A stretch of DNA of 64,000 nucleotides from Pseudomonas orientalis (GCF_001439815.1 NZ_JYLM01000002.1:783327-847326), one strand, 5' to 3'. Counted from the stretch's first letter, positions 34,192-42,972 are shown. The notes: generated from the sequence alone by a model not told the origin. A program made the numbers and translations.

Positions 34192-34683
34192 ATGGCCAAA
34201 CCTTCCACCCTCGCCGCCGCCAGCCAGGCCCTGCCCGACAATGACGAGGGTCGGCCGCCGCTGGATTCGGCCCTGGACGATCTGATCGGCTACGCCATGC
34301 GCCGCGCACAGCTCAAGCTGTTCCAGAACCTGATCGGCCGGCTGTCGGACCACGACCTGCGCCCCGCCCAGTTCTCGGCCCTGGCGATCATCGAGCAGAA
34401 CCCGGGGCTGATGCAGGCCGACCTGGCCCGCGCCCTGGCCATCGAGCCACCCCAGGTGGTGCCCTTGCTGAACAAGCTGGAAAGCCGCGCGCTCGCTGTG
34501 CGCGTGCGGTGCAAACCGGACAAGCGCTCCTACGGGATTTTCTTGAGCAAACCCGGCGAAGCCCTGCTCAAGGAACTCAAGGCCATTGCCGCGCAAAGCG
34601 ACCTGGACGCCACCGCAGCCCTGGACGTCGAGGAACGTGCAGAGCTGCTGCGCTTGCTCAAAAAGGTGTATCAGGACGGATGA
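34192..34683 (+). CDS. MarR-family regulator of the ferulate operon
   Basis: A 163-residue winged-helix protein: LRPAQFSALAIIEQNPGLMQADLARALAIEPPQVVPLLNKLE forms the helix-turn-helix and RVRCKPDKRSYGIFLS the wing. Its divergent position next to ech is that of FerR/FerC-type repressors, which release DNA on binding hydroxycinnamoyl-CoA thioesters. Its stop is one base from the stop of the convergent porin gene. Confidence 0.85.
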   Translation: MAKPSTLAAASQALPDNDEGRPPLDSALDDLIGYAMRRAQLKLFQNLIGRLSDHDLRPAQFSALAIIEQNPGLMQADLARALAIEPPQVVPLLNKLESRALAVRVRCKPDKRSYGIFLSKPGEALLKELKAIAAQSDLDATAALDVEERAELLRLLKKVYQDG

Positions 34684-34684
34684 T

Positions 34685-36001
34685 CTACCAGAGCGCCACG
34701 GTGTACAGCACCAGGAAGCGGGTCTGGTTTTCATCGCGAAAGGCCGCGCCACCGGGGAAGTCGTTGCGGTAGATCGACTTGCGCGCCATCAGCCCGACAT
34801 TTTTCAGCGGGCCACTCTGGATCACGTAGCCCAGCTCCATCTGGAACTCGCGCTCCTTGCGATCCTCGGCATTGAAGGCCGCCAGCTCAATATGGTCGCC
34901 GCGTACATAGCGCAGCCGGGTCTTCAGGCCCGGCACACCCGATGCCGCAAAATCATAGTCATAGATGGCCTGCCAGGTGCGCTCCTTGGCGTTGAGGAAG
35001 TCCGAACTCATGGTCAGTTCACTCATGCCCATCAACTCGGTCCCGGAGATATAGGGCGTGGCCGTTTCCCCGCTGGAATGCATATAGCCCAGGCTGACCC
35101 GGTGCCCGCCCAGGCGGTAGCCGAACAGCGCCGAGAGGTTGCGGTTATCCACCTCGCCGGCCTTGGCGCTGCCGTCCTCGCGGCTGAAGAAACTGCGCAG
35201 GTCGCTGGTGAGCACACCATCGCCCAGCGCCAGGTTGTGCAGCAATGCCAGGGTGTCCTGCTGGTAAAGGTCCGCCACCTCGGCGTGGTACACGCGCAGG
35301 CTTAAGTCCTTGTTGAGCTGATAATCGCCGCCCACATACGCCAGGTGCGAGGTGGTGGCCGTGGCATTGAATCGCCGGTTGGGCGAGGCGATGGTCATGG
35401 CCTGGTAGTCGGTGGAGTCGCGCTTGTTGATGCGGTCGATATAGCCGGTATTGAGGGTCAGGCCGTCAATGTCCTTGGAACTCAACGTGGTGCCGCGAAA
35501 GGTCTGCGGCAGCAGGCGCGACGGGCTGGCGAAGGCGAATGGCAGGAAGATCGACACGTCGCCGGCCTTCACGGTGGTCTGGGCAAACCGCAGCTTCGCC
35601 GTCGGCGCCAGGCGCGAGTATTCATCGGCGGCACGCTTGTCGCTGGCCGACACCGGCAATAGCTCGGTGCCGCTGCGGTCCGGCGACGAGTCGAGCTTGA
35701 CCCCCATCAGCCCGCGCACATCCAGGCCAAAACCCACGGTGCCAGGGGTGTACCCTGATTCCAGGTTGAGGATGAACGCCTGGGCCCATTCCCGGGCGGC
35801 GGTCTTGGCGCCGTCGTCCTTGTAATCACGGTCCAGGTAGTAATTGCGCAGCGTCAGGGTGCCATGGCTGTCGTCGATAAACCCCGCCGCCCACGACGGG
35901 GCGGGCAGGACACTCAATATCAGCAGCGCGCTGACCAGGCATGGAATGCTGTTCGACACACAGCAGGCCGCCGCGACGGCGTCCGTGGGGAGTTTTGGCA
36001 T
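34685..36001 (-). CDS. OprD-family outer-membrane porin
   Basis: A 438-residue protein with a signal peptide (IPCLVSALLILSVLPAPSWA|AGFIDDS). The N-terminal SHGTLTLRNYYLDRDYKDD and EWAQAFILNLESGYTPGTVGFGLDVRGLMGVKLDS are hallmark OprD sequences, and it ends in FLVLYTVALW. It probably admits ferulate, coniferyl alcohol or vanillate. There is no clear Shine-Dalgarno; instead an A-rich leader with AACAACAACAA lies 13-30 bases before the ATG, a candidate Crc/Hfq site. The ATG at 36001 is chosen by the signal peptide. Confidence 0.87.
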   Translation of the reverse strand: MPKLPTDAVAAACCVSNSIPCLVSALLILSVLPAPSWAAGFIDDSHGTLTLRNYYLDRDYKDDGAKTAAREWAQAFILNLESGYTPGTVGFGLDVRGLMGVKLDSSPDRSGTELLPVSASDKRAADEYSRLAPTAKLRFAQTTVKAGDVSIFLPFAFASPSRLLPQTFRGTTLSSKDIDGLTLNTGYIDRINKRDSTDYQAMTIASPNRRFNATATTSHLAYVGGDYQLNKDLSLRVYHAEVADLYQQDTLALLHNLALGDGVLTSDLRSFFSREDGSAKAGEVDNRNLSALFGYRLGGHRVSLGYMHSSGETATPYISGTELMGMSELTMSSDFLNAKERTWQAIYDYDFAASGVPGLKTRLRYVRGDHIELAAFNAEDRKEREFQMELGYVIQSGPLKNVGLMARKSIYRNDFPGGAAFRDENQTRFLVLYTVALW

Positions 36002-36013
36002 GTTCGATGTCCA

Positions 36014-36031
36014 TTTTTTGTTGTTGTTTTT
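36014..36031 (-). promoter_or_regulatory. Candidate Crc/Hfq motif before the OprD-like porin
   Basis: On the minus strand the leader reads AAAAACAACAACAAAAAA, several overlapping AANAANAA motifs immediately before the start region. Confidence 0.55.
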
Positions 36032-36231
36032 GAGGTGGCACGCGCTTGGCTCAAGCAGCTTCGCGAACAGAGAATGGAAACAGCAGGCGGCCGTCGTCAA
36101 CTGCCACTGACCGATAATCGAACATTAATAAAATTATCTATTTTGCGTTTGTATACGGCCGTGAGTCCCAAACGGCTGAGGTAGACCGCTCCCTCGATGA
36201 TTGCGTAGGCAGATTCTGCACCCTTCTTTTT

Positions 36232-36250
36232 ATAGTTATATTTGTTATCT
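36232..36250. promoter_or_regulatory. Candidate FerR-type operator upstream of the aromatic acid transporter
   Basis: ATAGTTATATTTGTTATCT resembles the ech operator (ATAGTTATGTCAATTAACT over the same length). It lies 60 bp before the MFS gene start. Confidence 0.45.
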
Positions 36251-36283
36251 TAATTGCCAGCAGCCGGTCAGGCTTGCCACCAC

Positions 36284-36297
36284 AACAAAAACAACAA
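36284..36297 (+). promoter_or_regulatory. Candidate Crc/Hfq motif before the aromatic acid MFS gene
   Basis: AACAAAAACAACAA contains two AANAANAA motifs and ends 12 bases before the ATG; GAGG of the ribosome site follows directly. Confidence 0.55.
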
Positions 36298-36309
36298 TGA
36301 GGTTTGCCC

Positions 36310-37542
36310 ATGAACAGTCCATCCCGTCGTTCGACGCTGACGATCGCTTTGTGTTTTATCGTTGCGCTGATCGAAGGCTTCGACCTGCAGGCGGCCGGCA
36401 CCACCGCCGCAGGGTTGCGCCACAGCTTTGCCCTCGACCCGAAAATGCTTGGCTGGGTGTTCAGTGTCGGGATTATCGGGCTGCTGCCGGGCGCGTTCTT
36501 TGGCGGCTGGATTGCCGACCGTATCGGCCGCAAGAAAATTCTGGTGATGGCGGTGCTGTTGTTCGGGCTGTTCTCCCTGAGCACCGCGTTTGTCGAAAAC
36601 TATTCGAGCCTGCTGTTGGTGCGCTTCCTCACCGGCCTGGGCCTGGGCGCCGCGCTGCCCAACCTGATCGCCCTGTGCGCCGAAGCGGTCAGTGAGCGCA
36701 ATCGCGGCACGGCCATCAGCGTCATGTACTGCGGTGTGCCGCTGGGCGGTGCATTGGCCGCCGTGGTGGCGATGTTTTCCAGTGAACACTGGCAAACCAC
36801 CTTTATCATCGGCGGCCTCGCGCCCTTGCTGGCCGTGCCGTTGATGATCCTGCTGCTGCCTGAATCCAACGCTTTTCGCCAACAACTCGACAACACGCCA
36901 GGCGCCCGCCCTTCCACCGGCAAGGCATTGTTCGGCGAGGGTCGCGCCCGCATCACACTGGCGCTATGGCTGAGTTATTTCTTCACCCTGACCGTGATGT
37001 ACATGCTGCTCAACTGGTTGCCGTCGCTGTTGCTGGAACAAGGCTTCAGCAAACCCCAGGCGGGCATGGTGCAGATGCTGTTCAATATCGGCGGCGCCCT
37101 GGGTTCACTGCTCGGCGGCGTGCTGCTGGACCGCTGCAATGCCCTCAAGGTGGTGCTGTTCGTGTATGCCGGGTTGCTGGCCGCGCTGGCCGGTGTCGGA
37201 CTGTCGGTGGGCATCGTGCCCATGGCCATCGCGGGCTTCGCCGCCGGCTTGTTCGTGATGGCTGCGCAACTGGTGCTGTATGCCAGTGCCCCACCCTCCT
37301 ACCCCACCGCCGTGCGCGCCACCGGCGTCGGTGCGGCCGTGGCCATCGGCCGGCTGGGCTCGGTGGCCGGGCCGCTGGCTGCCGGGCAACTGCTGGCGGC
37401 AGGCGCCGGCACCACCGGCGTGCTGCTGGCCACCTCTCCAGGGGTGGTGATCGCCGCACTCACCATCATCAGCGTGATGGTGCGTACGGCGCCGCTGGAC
37501 CTGCCCGGCACACAGACGTCTAGAACTGGTGCAGCCAGTTGA
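36310..37542 (+). CDS. MFS transporter, aromatic acid:H+ symporter family
   Basis: A 410-residue transporter with about 12 helices. The family marks are visible: the first helix with ALIEGFDLQAAGTTA (the acidic GFD motif of aromatic acid symporters), the loop ADRIGRKKIL after helix 2, and LDRCNALKVVL after helix 8. It resembles MhpT and PcaK. In this position it most likely imports ferulate or a related phenylpropanoid. The gene overlaps the convergent channel gene by 23 bp at the 3' end. Confidence 0.86.
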   Translation: MNSPSRRSTLTIALCFIVALIEGFDLQAAGTTAAGLRHSFALDPKMLGWVFSVGIIGLLPGAFFGGWIADRIGRKKILVMAVLLFGLFSLSTAFVENYSSLLLVRFLTGLGLGAALPNLIALCAEAVSERNRGTAISVMYCGVPLGGALAAVVAMFSSEHWQTTFIIGGLAPLLAVPLMILLLPESNAFRQQLDNTPGARPSTGKALFGEGRARITLALWLSYFFTLTVMYMLLNWLPSLLLEQGFSKPQAGMVQMLFNIGGALGSLLGGVLLDRCNALKVVLFVYAGLLAALAGVGLSVGIVPMAIAGFAAGLFVMAAQLVLYASAPPSYPTAVRATGVGAAVAIGRLGSVAGPLAAGQLLAAGAGTTGVLLATSPGVVIAALTIISVMVRTAPLDLPGTQTSRTGAAS

Positions 37543-38467
37543 GCACCAGTTTGTTGCCCTGGGTGCGGTTTTGCGCCTGCTGCTCAAAGTAGGCGTTCAC
37601 CGACAGCACGTTTTCCCTGTTGAATGCGTAGACCAGGCCTGGGCCGATGGCCCAGACCTTTTCTCGGCGCCCGCTCACCGCGTCACCATCGACCTTGGTG
37701 TCAGTGATCTGCTTCAGCCAGTAGCCGTTCAACCCCACGCTCAATTGCTGGCTCACGGCATATTGCAGCGTCAGGTTGGCGTGCAGCGCCTGGCCGGCCT
37801 GGGTGCTGGAGACATCACCAAAGCCGGCCGCCGGCGCGTCGTTCTTGCCATTCCACAGGTACATGAAGCGCCCGCTGGTCGACCACGTTGGGCTGAACCA
37901 GTAGGTGGCCGCGTAATACGGGTTGAAGGACCAGAAGTTGCTGCCAGGGTTGATCGAGCGCTTGCGGTCGTAGGCACCCACCGGCACCGCGATATCGGCT
38001 TCGATGCGCTGGGCCAGCAGCGGGCTGCCGTCAGCGCGGCTCAAGGTCGGCAGTTGCAGGAAGGGCCCGACGACCACATCGCCAAAGCCCGCACGGGAAC
38101 TCAGCGCCGCATTGCCCAAACCGTCATCGACATCGACATGGGCCAGCGACGTATTGATCAGGGTAAAACCCGGCATCGCGCCGTTGGCCAGCGGTTGGCC
38201 CACATAGATGATCTGCGTGGTCGGTGCCACCACTTCCACGTCCTGTCTGGGCAAGGCCAGTTTGTGGCCGTTGGCATCGTTGAAGCGGCTGGCACGGGAG
38301 TACGTCAGGTATTCCTCCAGGTACCAACCGGGACCGGCGGGCGCGGGCGAACCGTCATAGAAACTGGTGCTGCCCAGGTTGAGTCCGGGCAAGTCGTAGG
38401 CGTAGGCAGTCGATGACAGCGCGACAAAAATCGTGGCCGCCATCGTCCGCAAGATAGGCTTGGGCAT
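37520..38467 (-). CDS. Outer-membrane channel, MetA-pathway-of-phenol-degradation family
   Basis: A 315-residue exported protein (signal peptide ATIFVALSSTAYA|YDLPGLNLGSTSFYDGSPAPAGPGWYLEEY). The start of the mature part and the C-terminal RTQGNKLVLNWLHQF are typical of the family (LGxxxFFxGxxPPxGxYxxxY). It belongs with the calA and aldehyde dehydrogenase genes upstream on the same strand, so it may let coniferyl alcohol or ferulate through the outer membrane. An A-rich leader with AATAACAACAAAAAA precedes it. Confidence 0.84.
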   Translation of the reverse strand: MPKPILRTMAATIFVALSSTAYAYDLPGLNLGSTSFYDGSPAPAGPGWYLEEYLTYSRASRFNDANGHKLALPRQDVEVVAPTTQIIYVGQPLANGAMPGFTLINTSLAHVDVDDGLGNAALSSRAGFGDVVVGPFLQLPTLSRADGSPLLAQRIEADIAVPVGAYDRKRSINPGSNFWSFNPYYAATYWFSPTWSTSGRFMYLWNGKNDAPAAGFGDVSSTQAGQALHANLTLQYAVSQQLSVGLNGYWLKQITDTKVDGDAVSGRREKVWAIGPGLVYAFNRENVLSVNAYFEQQAQNRTQGNKLVLNWLHQF

Positions 38468-38482
38468 CTTGTGTGTCCTGTA

Positions 38483-38497
38483 TTTTTTGTTGTTATT
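38483..38497 (-). promoter_or_regulatory. Candidate Crc/Hfq motif before the phenol-type channel gene
   Basis: On the minus strand the sequence is AATAACAACAAAAAA, with three overlapping AANAANAA matches, 16 bases before the ATG. Confidence 0.55.
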
Positions 38498-38548
38498 CAA
38501 GATCCCCGGCGCGGCGGATCCGCACCGGGCTTAATGCGGTTGCACCGC

Positions 38549-39316
38549 CTACACGTAGGTGGCCGCCAGCCCGCCATCCACCGGCAGGTTGACGCCGTTG
38601 ACCCAGCGCGCCGCGTCCGAGCACAGAAAGGCGATCACCGACGCCACCTCATCGGCCAGGGCCGGGCGAATCATGCGTTGGCTGTCCTGGGCCACCCGCT
38701 CCGGCCCGAGCATGCTGACGAAGTCGCCCAGAATCGGCGTGAACACCGGCCCCGGCGCGACGCAGTTGATGCGCACCGAGTGGTCGCGGAACCAGCTTTG
38801 GGATTGCTGCAGGCTCCAGACGATCAGCGCCTCCTTGAAGTACTGATAACAGGTAGCCTGCTCGACCGGGTTGGCCGCCAGCCACCGCTGCCCGGCGCCG
38901 AAGTCCTGCGTGGCCGCCAGGGCCTTGTGCTGCTCCAACCGCTGCGGCCACTGCGCCCCGAGGATTGACGCGACATTGACGACGCTGCCACCCGCCGGCA
39001 TGCGTGGCAGCAGCGCTTGAGTGAGATGGCGCAACCCCAGGTAATTGACCTCGGCCACCGTTTGCGCCGGTGCCGTACCGGGCACGCCGGCAATGTTGCA
39101 CAGCGCATCGACCCGCGCCGGCAGATGCGCCACCAGCGCATCGATGCTCGCCGGATCGCTCAGGTCGGCCTGGAAAAATCCATCCAGGGTCAACTGCGGT
39201 TCATGGCGATCAACGCCGATCACCGTGGCGCCCTGGAAGCGCGCCAATTGCGCCACTTGCGCGCCAATGCCGGAGGCAACGCCGGTGACGATCAGGGTTT
39301 TGTTGTACAGGTGCAT
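38549..39316 (-). CDS. calA: Coniferyl-alcohol dehydrogenase
   Basis: A 255-residue SDR, exactly the length of CalA from Pseudomonas HR199, and strongly similar from memory: TGVASGIG, NIAGVPGTA, catalytic YQYFK with CYQYFKEALIVWS, CVAPGPVFTPIL and the ending NGVNLPVDGGLAATYV. It oxidises coniferyl alcohol to coniferyl aldehyde. The ATG at 39316 is preferred to an upstream in-frame TTG. AACAATAA (39329-39336) upstream fits a Crc/Hfq motif. Confidence 0.9.
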   Translation of the reverse strand: MHLYNKTLIVTGVASGIGAQVAQLARFQGATVIGVDRHEPQLTLDGFFQADLSDPASIDALVAHLPARVDALCNIAGVPGTAPAQTVAEVNYLGLRHLTQALLPRMPAGGSVVNVASILGAQWPQRLEQHKALAATQDFGAGQRWLAANPVEQATCYQYFKEALIVWSLQQSQSWFRDHSVRINCVAPGPVFTPILGDFVSMLGPERVAQDSQRMIRPALADEVASVIAFLCSDAARWVNGVNLPVDGGLAATYV

Positions 39317-39361
39317 GTTCAAGCCCTCTTATTGTTGTATAGGCATGCGTGTGCCACGGGT

Positions 39362-40837
39362 TCAGAAGGGATAAGTCGGTGGCGTGTTTTTCACGGTGAC
39401 CCACTGCCACTGGGTGTACTCATCCCAGTCGGCGGGCCCGCCCACGCTGCCGCCATTGCCGGACGCACCCCGCCCACCGAAGGGGTTGATGCATTCGTCT
39501 GCCACGGTCTGGTCGTTGATGTGCAGCAGGCCGCAGTCAAGCCGCTCGCCAATGGCCATGGCGCGCCCCACGGACGGCGAGAGGATGCCGGCCGAGAGAC
39601 CGTATTCCGTGCGGTTGGCCAGTTCGATGGCCTCCTCGTCCGTGGCAAAGCTGACCACCGTGGCCACCGGGCCGAATATTTCATCCTCGAAGGCGCGCAT
39701 GCCCGGCCGGACACCGCTGAGTACGGTGGGCCGATAGAACAGCTGGTCATATTCGCCGCCCGTCTCCAACCGCGCGCCGGCCTGCAGGCTGTCGCTGACG
39801 ATCTCGTGCACACGCTGCAATTGACGCGCGTTGATCAATGGGCCGAGTGCGGCCTCACCCCGGGCGGCATTGCCCACGGTCAGGGCCCGGGCCTTGTCCA
39901 CCAGCTTGCGCGTCAGGCTGGCGGCAATGGATTCATGCACGAGTATCAAGCCGGTGGCCATGCAGATTTGTCCCTGATGCAGCCAGGCACCCCAGGCGGC
40001 GTTGCTCGCGGCCAGGTCGAGGTCAGCGTCTTCGAGAATGATCAGCGGGTTCTTGCCGCCCAGCTCCAGCGCGACTTTTTTCAGGTGTCGCCCGGCCACC
40101 TCGGCGACTTTGCGCCCCGCCGCCGTGGAGCCCGTGAACGCGATCATCCGCACGTTGGGGTCGCGGCACAGCGCTTCGCCTGCCGGCGCGGCGCCGGGCA
40201 CTACCTGCAACAGGCCCTTGGGCAGCCCAGCCTCCTCGAACAGCCGGGCGATGAGGAACCCGCCGCTGACCGGCGTTTGCGGATCGGGCTTGAGCACCAC
40301 CGCATTGCCCGCCGCCAGGGCCGGTGCCACCGAGCGCAACGACAGCACCAAGGGGAAATTGAACGGGGAAATCACCCCGACCACGCCATGGGGCTGGCGC
40401 CGGGCGTAAGACAAGCGCCCCGCCGCACTGGGCAGCACCAGCCCATGGGGTTGGGACAACAGCCCCGCCGCCTGATGCAGCAGCACAATCGCCTCGCGCA
40501 CTTCGTGTTCGCCCTTGAACAGCGTTGCCCCGGTTTCCCGGGCAACATACAGCGCCAGTTCGGCAAATGACTGCTGGGCCAGGTCGGCGGCTTTGCGAAA
40601 CACCTGCGCGCGCTCCCGTGGGCCGAGTGCGGCCCATGCCGGCTGGGCCAGGGCCGCGCTGCGGCTGGCCATGGCAATATCGGCCGGGCTGGCCATGGCG
40701 CAACGCATCAAGGGTTCGCCGGTGGCAGGTTCGATCACAGGGACCACGGCCCCCGAGGCGGGTATCCAATCGCCGTTGAACAGGCATTCGGACTCAAGGG
40801 CCCGCTGTAGCAGGTGGGTGGTTTCAGACACTGGCAT
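39362..40837 (-). CDS. Aldehyde dehydrogenase, benzaldehyde dehydrogenase (XylC)-like
   Basis: A 491-residue aldehyde dehydrogenase with the Cys in HQGQICMATGLI and the Glu in VALELGGKNPLII. N-terminal LFNGDWIPASG and the Arg-rich YARRQPHGVVGVISPFNFPL segment place it with benzaldehyde/vanillin-type dehydrogenases rather than with the HR199 coniferyl aldehyde dehydrogenase CalB, whose sequence is different. Next to calA it most likely oxidises coniferyl aldehyde to ferulate. It is the first gene of a minus-strand unit preceded by a sigma-54-like promoter. Confidence 0.82.
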   Translation of the reverse strand: MPVSETTHLLQRALESECLFNGDWIPASGAVVPVIEPATGEPLMRCAMASPADIAMASRSAALAQPAWAALGPRERAQVFRKAADLAQQSFAELALYVARETGATLFKGEHEVREAIVLLHQAAGLLSQPHGLVLPSAAGRLSYARRQPHGVVGVISPFNFPLVLSLRSVAPALAAGNAVVLKPDPQTPVSGGFLIARLFEEAGLPKGLLQVVPGAAPAGEALCRDPNVRMIAFTGSTAAGRKVAEVAGRHLKKVALELGGKNPLIILEDADLDLAASNAAWGAWLHQGQICMATGLILVHESIAASLTRKLVDKARALTVGNAARGEAALGPLINARQLQRVHEIVSDSLQAGARLETGGEYDQLFYRPTVLSGVRPGMRAFEDEIFGPVATVVSFATDEEAIELANRTEYGLSAGILSPSVGRAMAIGERLDCGLLHINDQTVADECINPFGGRGASGNGGSVGGPADWDEYTQWQWVTVKNTPPTYPF

Positions 40838-40923
40838 GGCAACTCCCGGTTCTTGTCATTGTCATCGTCCGCACGCTGTGCAAACGCCGTATCAAGACTT
40901 CACAACCTCAAGAGCAAAGGCTG

Positions 40924-40939
40924 TGCCGTTTACGTGCCG
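40924..40939 (-). promoter_or_regulatory. Candidate sigma-54 promoter of the aldehyde dehydrogenase-calA unit
   Basis: On the minus strand CGGCACG-TAAA-CGGCA keeps the invariant GG and GC with the exact 10-bp spacing of -24/-12 promoters. It lies about 87 bp upstream of the aldehyde dehydrogenase start, next to a divergent gene for a sigma-54 activator. The -12 half is imperfect (CGGCA against TTGCA). Confidence 0.45.
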
Positions 40940-41053
40940 GGACCCTGACATACGCTCTCGAGGGCTCTGGGCCGGGACCTGGCTCACGTCGCCCAGCGCC
41001 ATGACGGCGCGCTGCGGCAAAAACCGGGGCCCTGGCACTTGTTCATTTGATAA

Positions 41054-41072
41054 GGTTATGTTTAATAACTAT
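41054..41072. promoter_or_regulatory. Candidate FerR-type operator upstream of the sigma-54 activator
   Basis: GGTTATGTTTAATAACTAT contains GTTAT-N5-ATAAC and, read in reverse, ATAGTTATTAAACATAAC, similar to the ech operator. It lies 47 bp before the activator start. Confidence 0.45.
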
Positions 41073-41118
41073 CTGAGCGGTTACTCATATCGATCATTCG
41101 CTTTGCAGGGGCATAACA

Positions 41119-42927
41119 ATGACTAATCCCCACAGCGCGTTGCCTGAACACCCGGCGGCCACGGCGCCTTATCATCCGCGCGGTGACAGCCGCCAGTTGA
41201 GCGACACCAGTTCGCCGACGCCTGCGGAGCTGACCGACTGCCTGTTCTTTTCTCCCGAAGACGGACGTATCTGGCTCAACGACCAACGCATGCTGTTGCT
41301 GCACAGTTCCGCCTTCGGTGCCCTGCGCGGGGAGGTCATCGAACGCCTCGGGCTGGAGCAGGCTCGCGGCCTGTTCACACGTACCGGTTACGCCTGCGGC
41401 TTGCGCGACGCCCGCTTGATCCGTGAACGCTGGCCACAGGCCGATGCCGCCGCGGTGTTTCGCGCCGGCACGCACCTGCATACCCTGGAAGGCATGACCA
41501 AGGTGGAACCCCTGCACTTCAAATTCGACGCCGATTCCGGGTTCTACGAAGGCGAGTTTCTGTGGCACCACTCATGCGAGGCCGATGAACACGTGAGCGT
41601 CTATGGCATCGGCCAGGACCCGGTGTGCTGGACGGAAACGGGCTATGCCATCGGTTTCGTCAGTGGCCTGTTCGGGCAGATGGTGATCTTTCGCGAAGTG
41701 CAATGCCGTGGCATGGGCCACAGCAACTGCCGGGTGATCGGCAAGACGGCCGAACAATGGGGTGACGTCGAACAGGACCTGCGCTACCTGAATGTGTCCC
41801 AGCCCATCGGCAGCCCGAGTGCCGCCCCATCCTCCCCGCCGCCGAGCGACGGCGCCAGGCTCGGCCAGCCGCAACCGTTGATTGGCGCCAGCGCCGCCTT
41901 CAACGCCGCGACCCAGGCCCTGCAACGGGTCGCCCTGACCCCGGCAACGGTGCTGATCAGCGGTGAGTCCGGGGTCGGCAAGGAGATGTTTGCCCGCCAG
42001 TTGCACCAACTCAGCCCCCGCTGCGACGGCCCGTTCGTGGCGCTCAATTGCGCGGCGATCCCCGACAACCTCATGGAGGCTGAACTCTTTGGTGTCGAGC
42101 GCGGCGCCTACACCGGCGCCACGCACTCGCGTCCCGGGCGCTTCGAGCGCGCCCAGGGCGGTACATTGTTTCTGGATGAAGTCACCAGCCTCAGCCTGGG
42201 CGGGCAAAGCAAACTGCTGCGGGCGTTGCAGGAGCGCGAGATCGAACGCGTCGGCGGCGGGCGCGGTATCAAGGTGGATGTGCGGGTGGTTGCCGCCACC
42301 AATATTGATCTGCGTAAAGCCGTGGCGGACGGTACATTCCGCGAAGACCTGTTCTATCGGCTGAATGTCTACCCCATCGCACTGCCGCCTCTGCGCGAAC
42401 GCCGGGATGACATCCCGCTGTTGATCAATGCGTTTCTCACGCGGTTCTGCCAGGACTATGCGCGTACGCCTGCGGGCTTGACCATGCGCGCCCTGAAAGT
42501 GCTGCTGCGCTACGATTTCGCGGGCAATGTGCGCGAGCTGCAAAACCTGATCGAGCGCGGTTTGATCGCCAGCGATGAAGGCCAAGCCATCGACCTGGTG
42601 CATCTGTTTCGCAACGAAGCCCTGCCGGCGGATCCCTATGGCCTGGACGACCACGGCAGCCTGTCAAACGTCGGCCCGGCGCCGCGCTGCGCACTGCTGG
42701 ACACCCTTGGCCCGGTGGAACAGGGGTTTTCCATCGAAGGCCTTGAATCGCGCCTGATCCACGAAGCACTGCAACGCACCGCCGGCAACCTGGCCGCCGC
42801 AGCCCGACTGGTGGGGCTGAGCCGCGCGCAGTTTGCGTATCGATTGAAGAAGCATCAGCGGCAATCCCAGCTTCTGCCCGCAGAGACGGCCTATCGTTCG
42901 GCCCGCAAGGCGGGCAGAGACAGGTAA
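41119..42927 (+). CDS. Sigma-54-dependent activator, XylR/DmpR type
   Basis: A 602-residue enhancer-binding protein. Residues about 30-150 are the XylR-N (activator A) domain, residues about 140-210 the V4R domain ([30 protein letters not shown]), then the AAA+ domain with Walker A GESGVGKE, the sigma-54 contact loop GAYTGA (Tyr in place of the usual Phe) and GGTLFLDE, and finally a Fis-type helix-turn-helix ([24 protein letters not shown]). Such proteins bind an aromatic effector directly. It is divergent from the aldehyde dehydrogenase-calA unit, its likely target. Confidence 0.92.
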   Translation: MTNPHSALPEHPAATAPYHPRGDSRQLSDTSSPTPAELTDCLFFSPEDGRIWLNDQRMLLLHSSAFGALRGEVIERLGLEQARGLFTRTGYACGLRDARLIRERWPQADAAAVFRAGTHLHTLEGMTKVEPLHFKFDADSGFYEGEFLWHHSCEADEHVSVYGIGQDPVCWTETGYAIGFVSGLFGQMVIFREVQCRGMGHSNCRVIGKTAEQWGDVEQDLRYLNVSQPIGSPSAAPSSPPPSDGARLGQPQPLIGASAAFNAATQALQRVALTPATVLISGESGVGKEMFARQLHQLSPRCDGPFVALNCAAIPDNLMEAELFGVERGAYTGATHSRPGRFERAQGGTLFLDEVTSLSLGGQSKLLRALQEREIERVGGGRGIKVDVRVVAATNIDLRKAVADGTFREDLFYRLNVYPIALPPLRERRDDIPLLINAFLTRFCQDYARTPAGLTMRALKVLLRYDFAGNVRELQNLIERGLIASDEGQAIDLVHLFRNEALPADPYGLDDHGSLSNVGPAPRCALLDTLGPVEQGFSIEGLESRLIHEALQRTAGNLAAAARLVGLSRAQFAYRLKKHQRQSQLLPAETAYRSARKAGRDR

Positions 42928-42972
42928 AGCGCTCGACGCGATTGCTGGCCCGATCTGACGCGGCGCAAACGC

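Larger units (their letters stand above)
40838..41118. other. Divergent promoter region
   Basis: 280 bp between the aldehyde dehydrogenase and the activator. Besides the sigma-54-like site (40924-40939) and the operator-like site (41054-41072), there is a weaker -24/-12 match on the minus strand at 40879-40894 (TGATACG-N4-TTGCA). No clear activator palindrome was found. Confidence 0.5.

Noticed and set aside
39017..40570. 517-codon open frame on the plus strand over calA and the aldehyde dehydrogenase
   Set aside because: Antisense shadow crossing two real genes.
40879..40894. Second sigma-54-like sequence on the minus strand (TGATACG-N4-TTGCA)
   Set aside because: The -12 half is perfect, but the nearly invariant GG of the -24 half is GA, so the site at 40924-40939 is preferred.
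41034..41050. TGGCACTTGTTCATTTG as a plus-strand sigma-54 promoter for the activator gene
   Set aside because: The -24 half fits, but there is no GC at the required -12 position.
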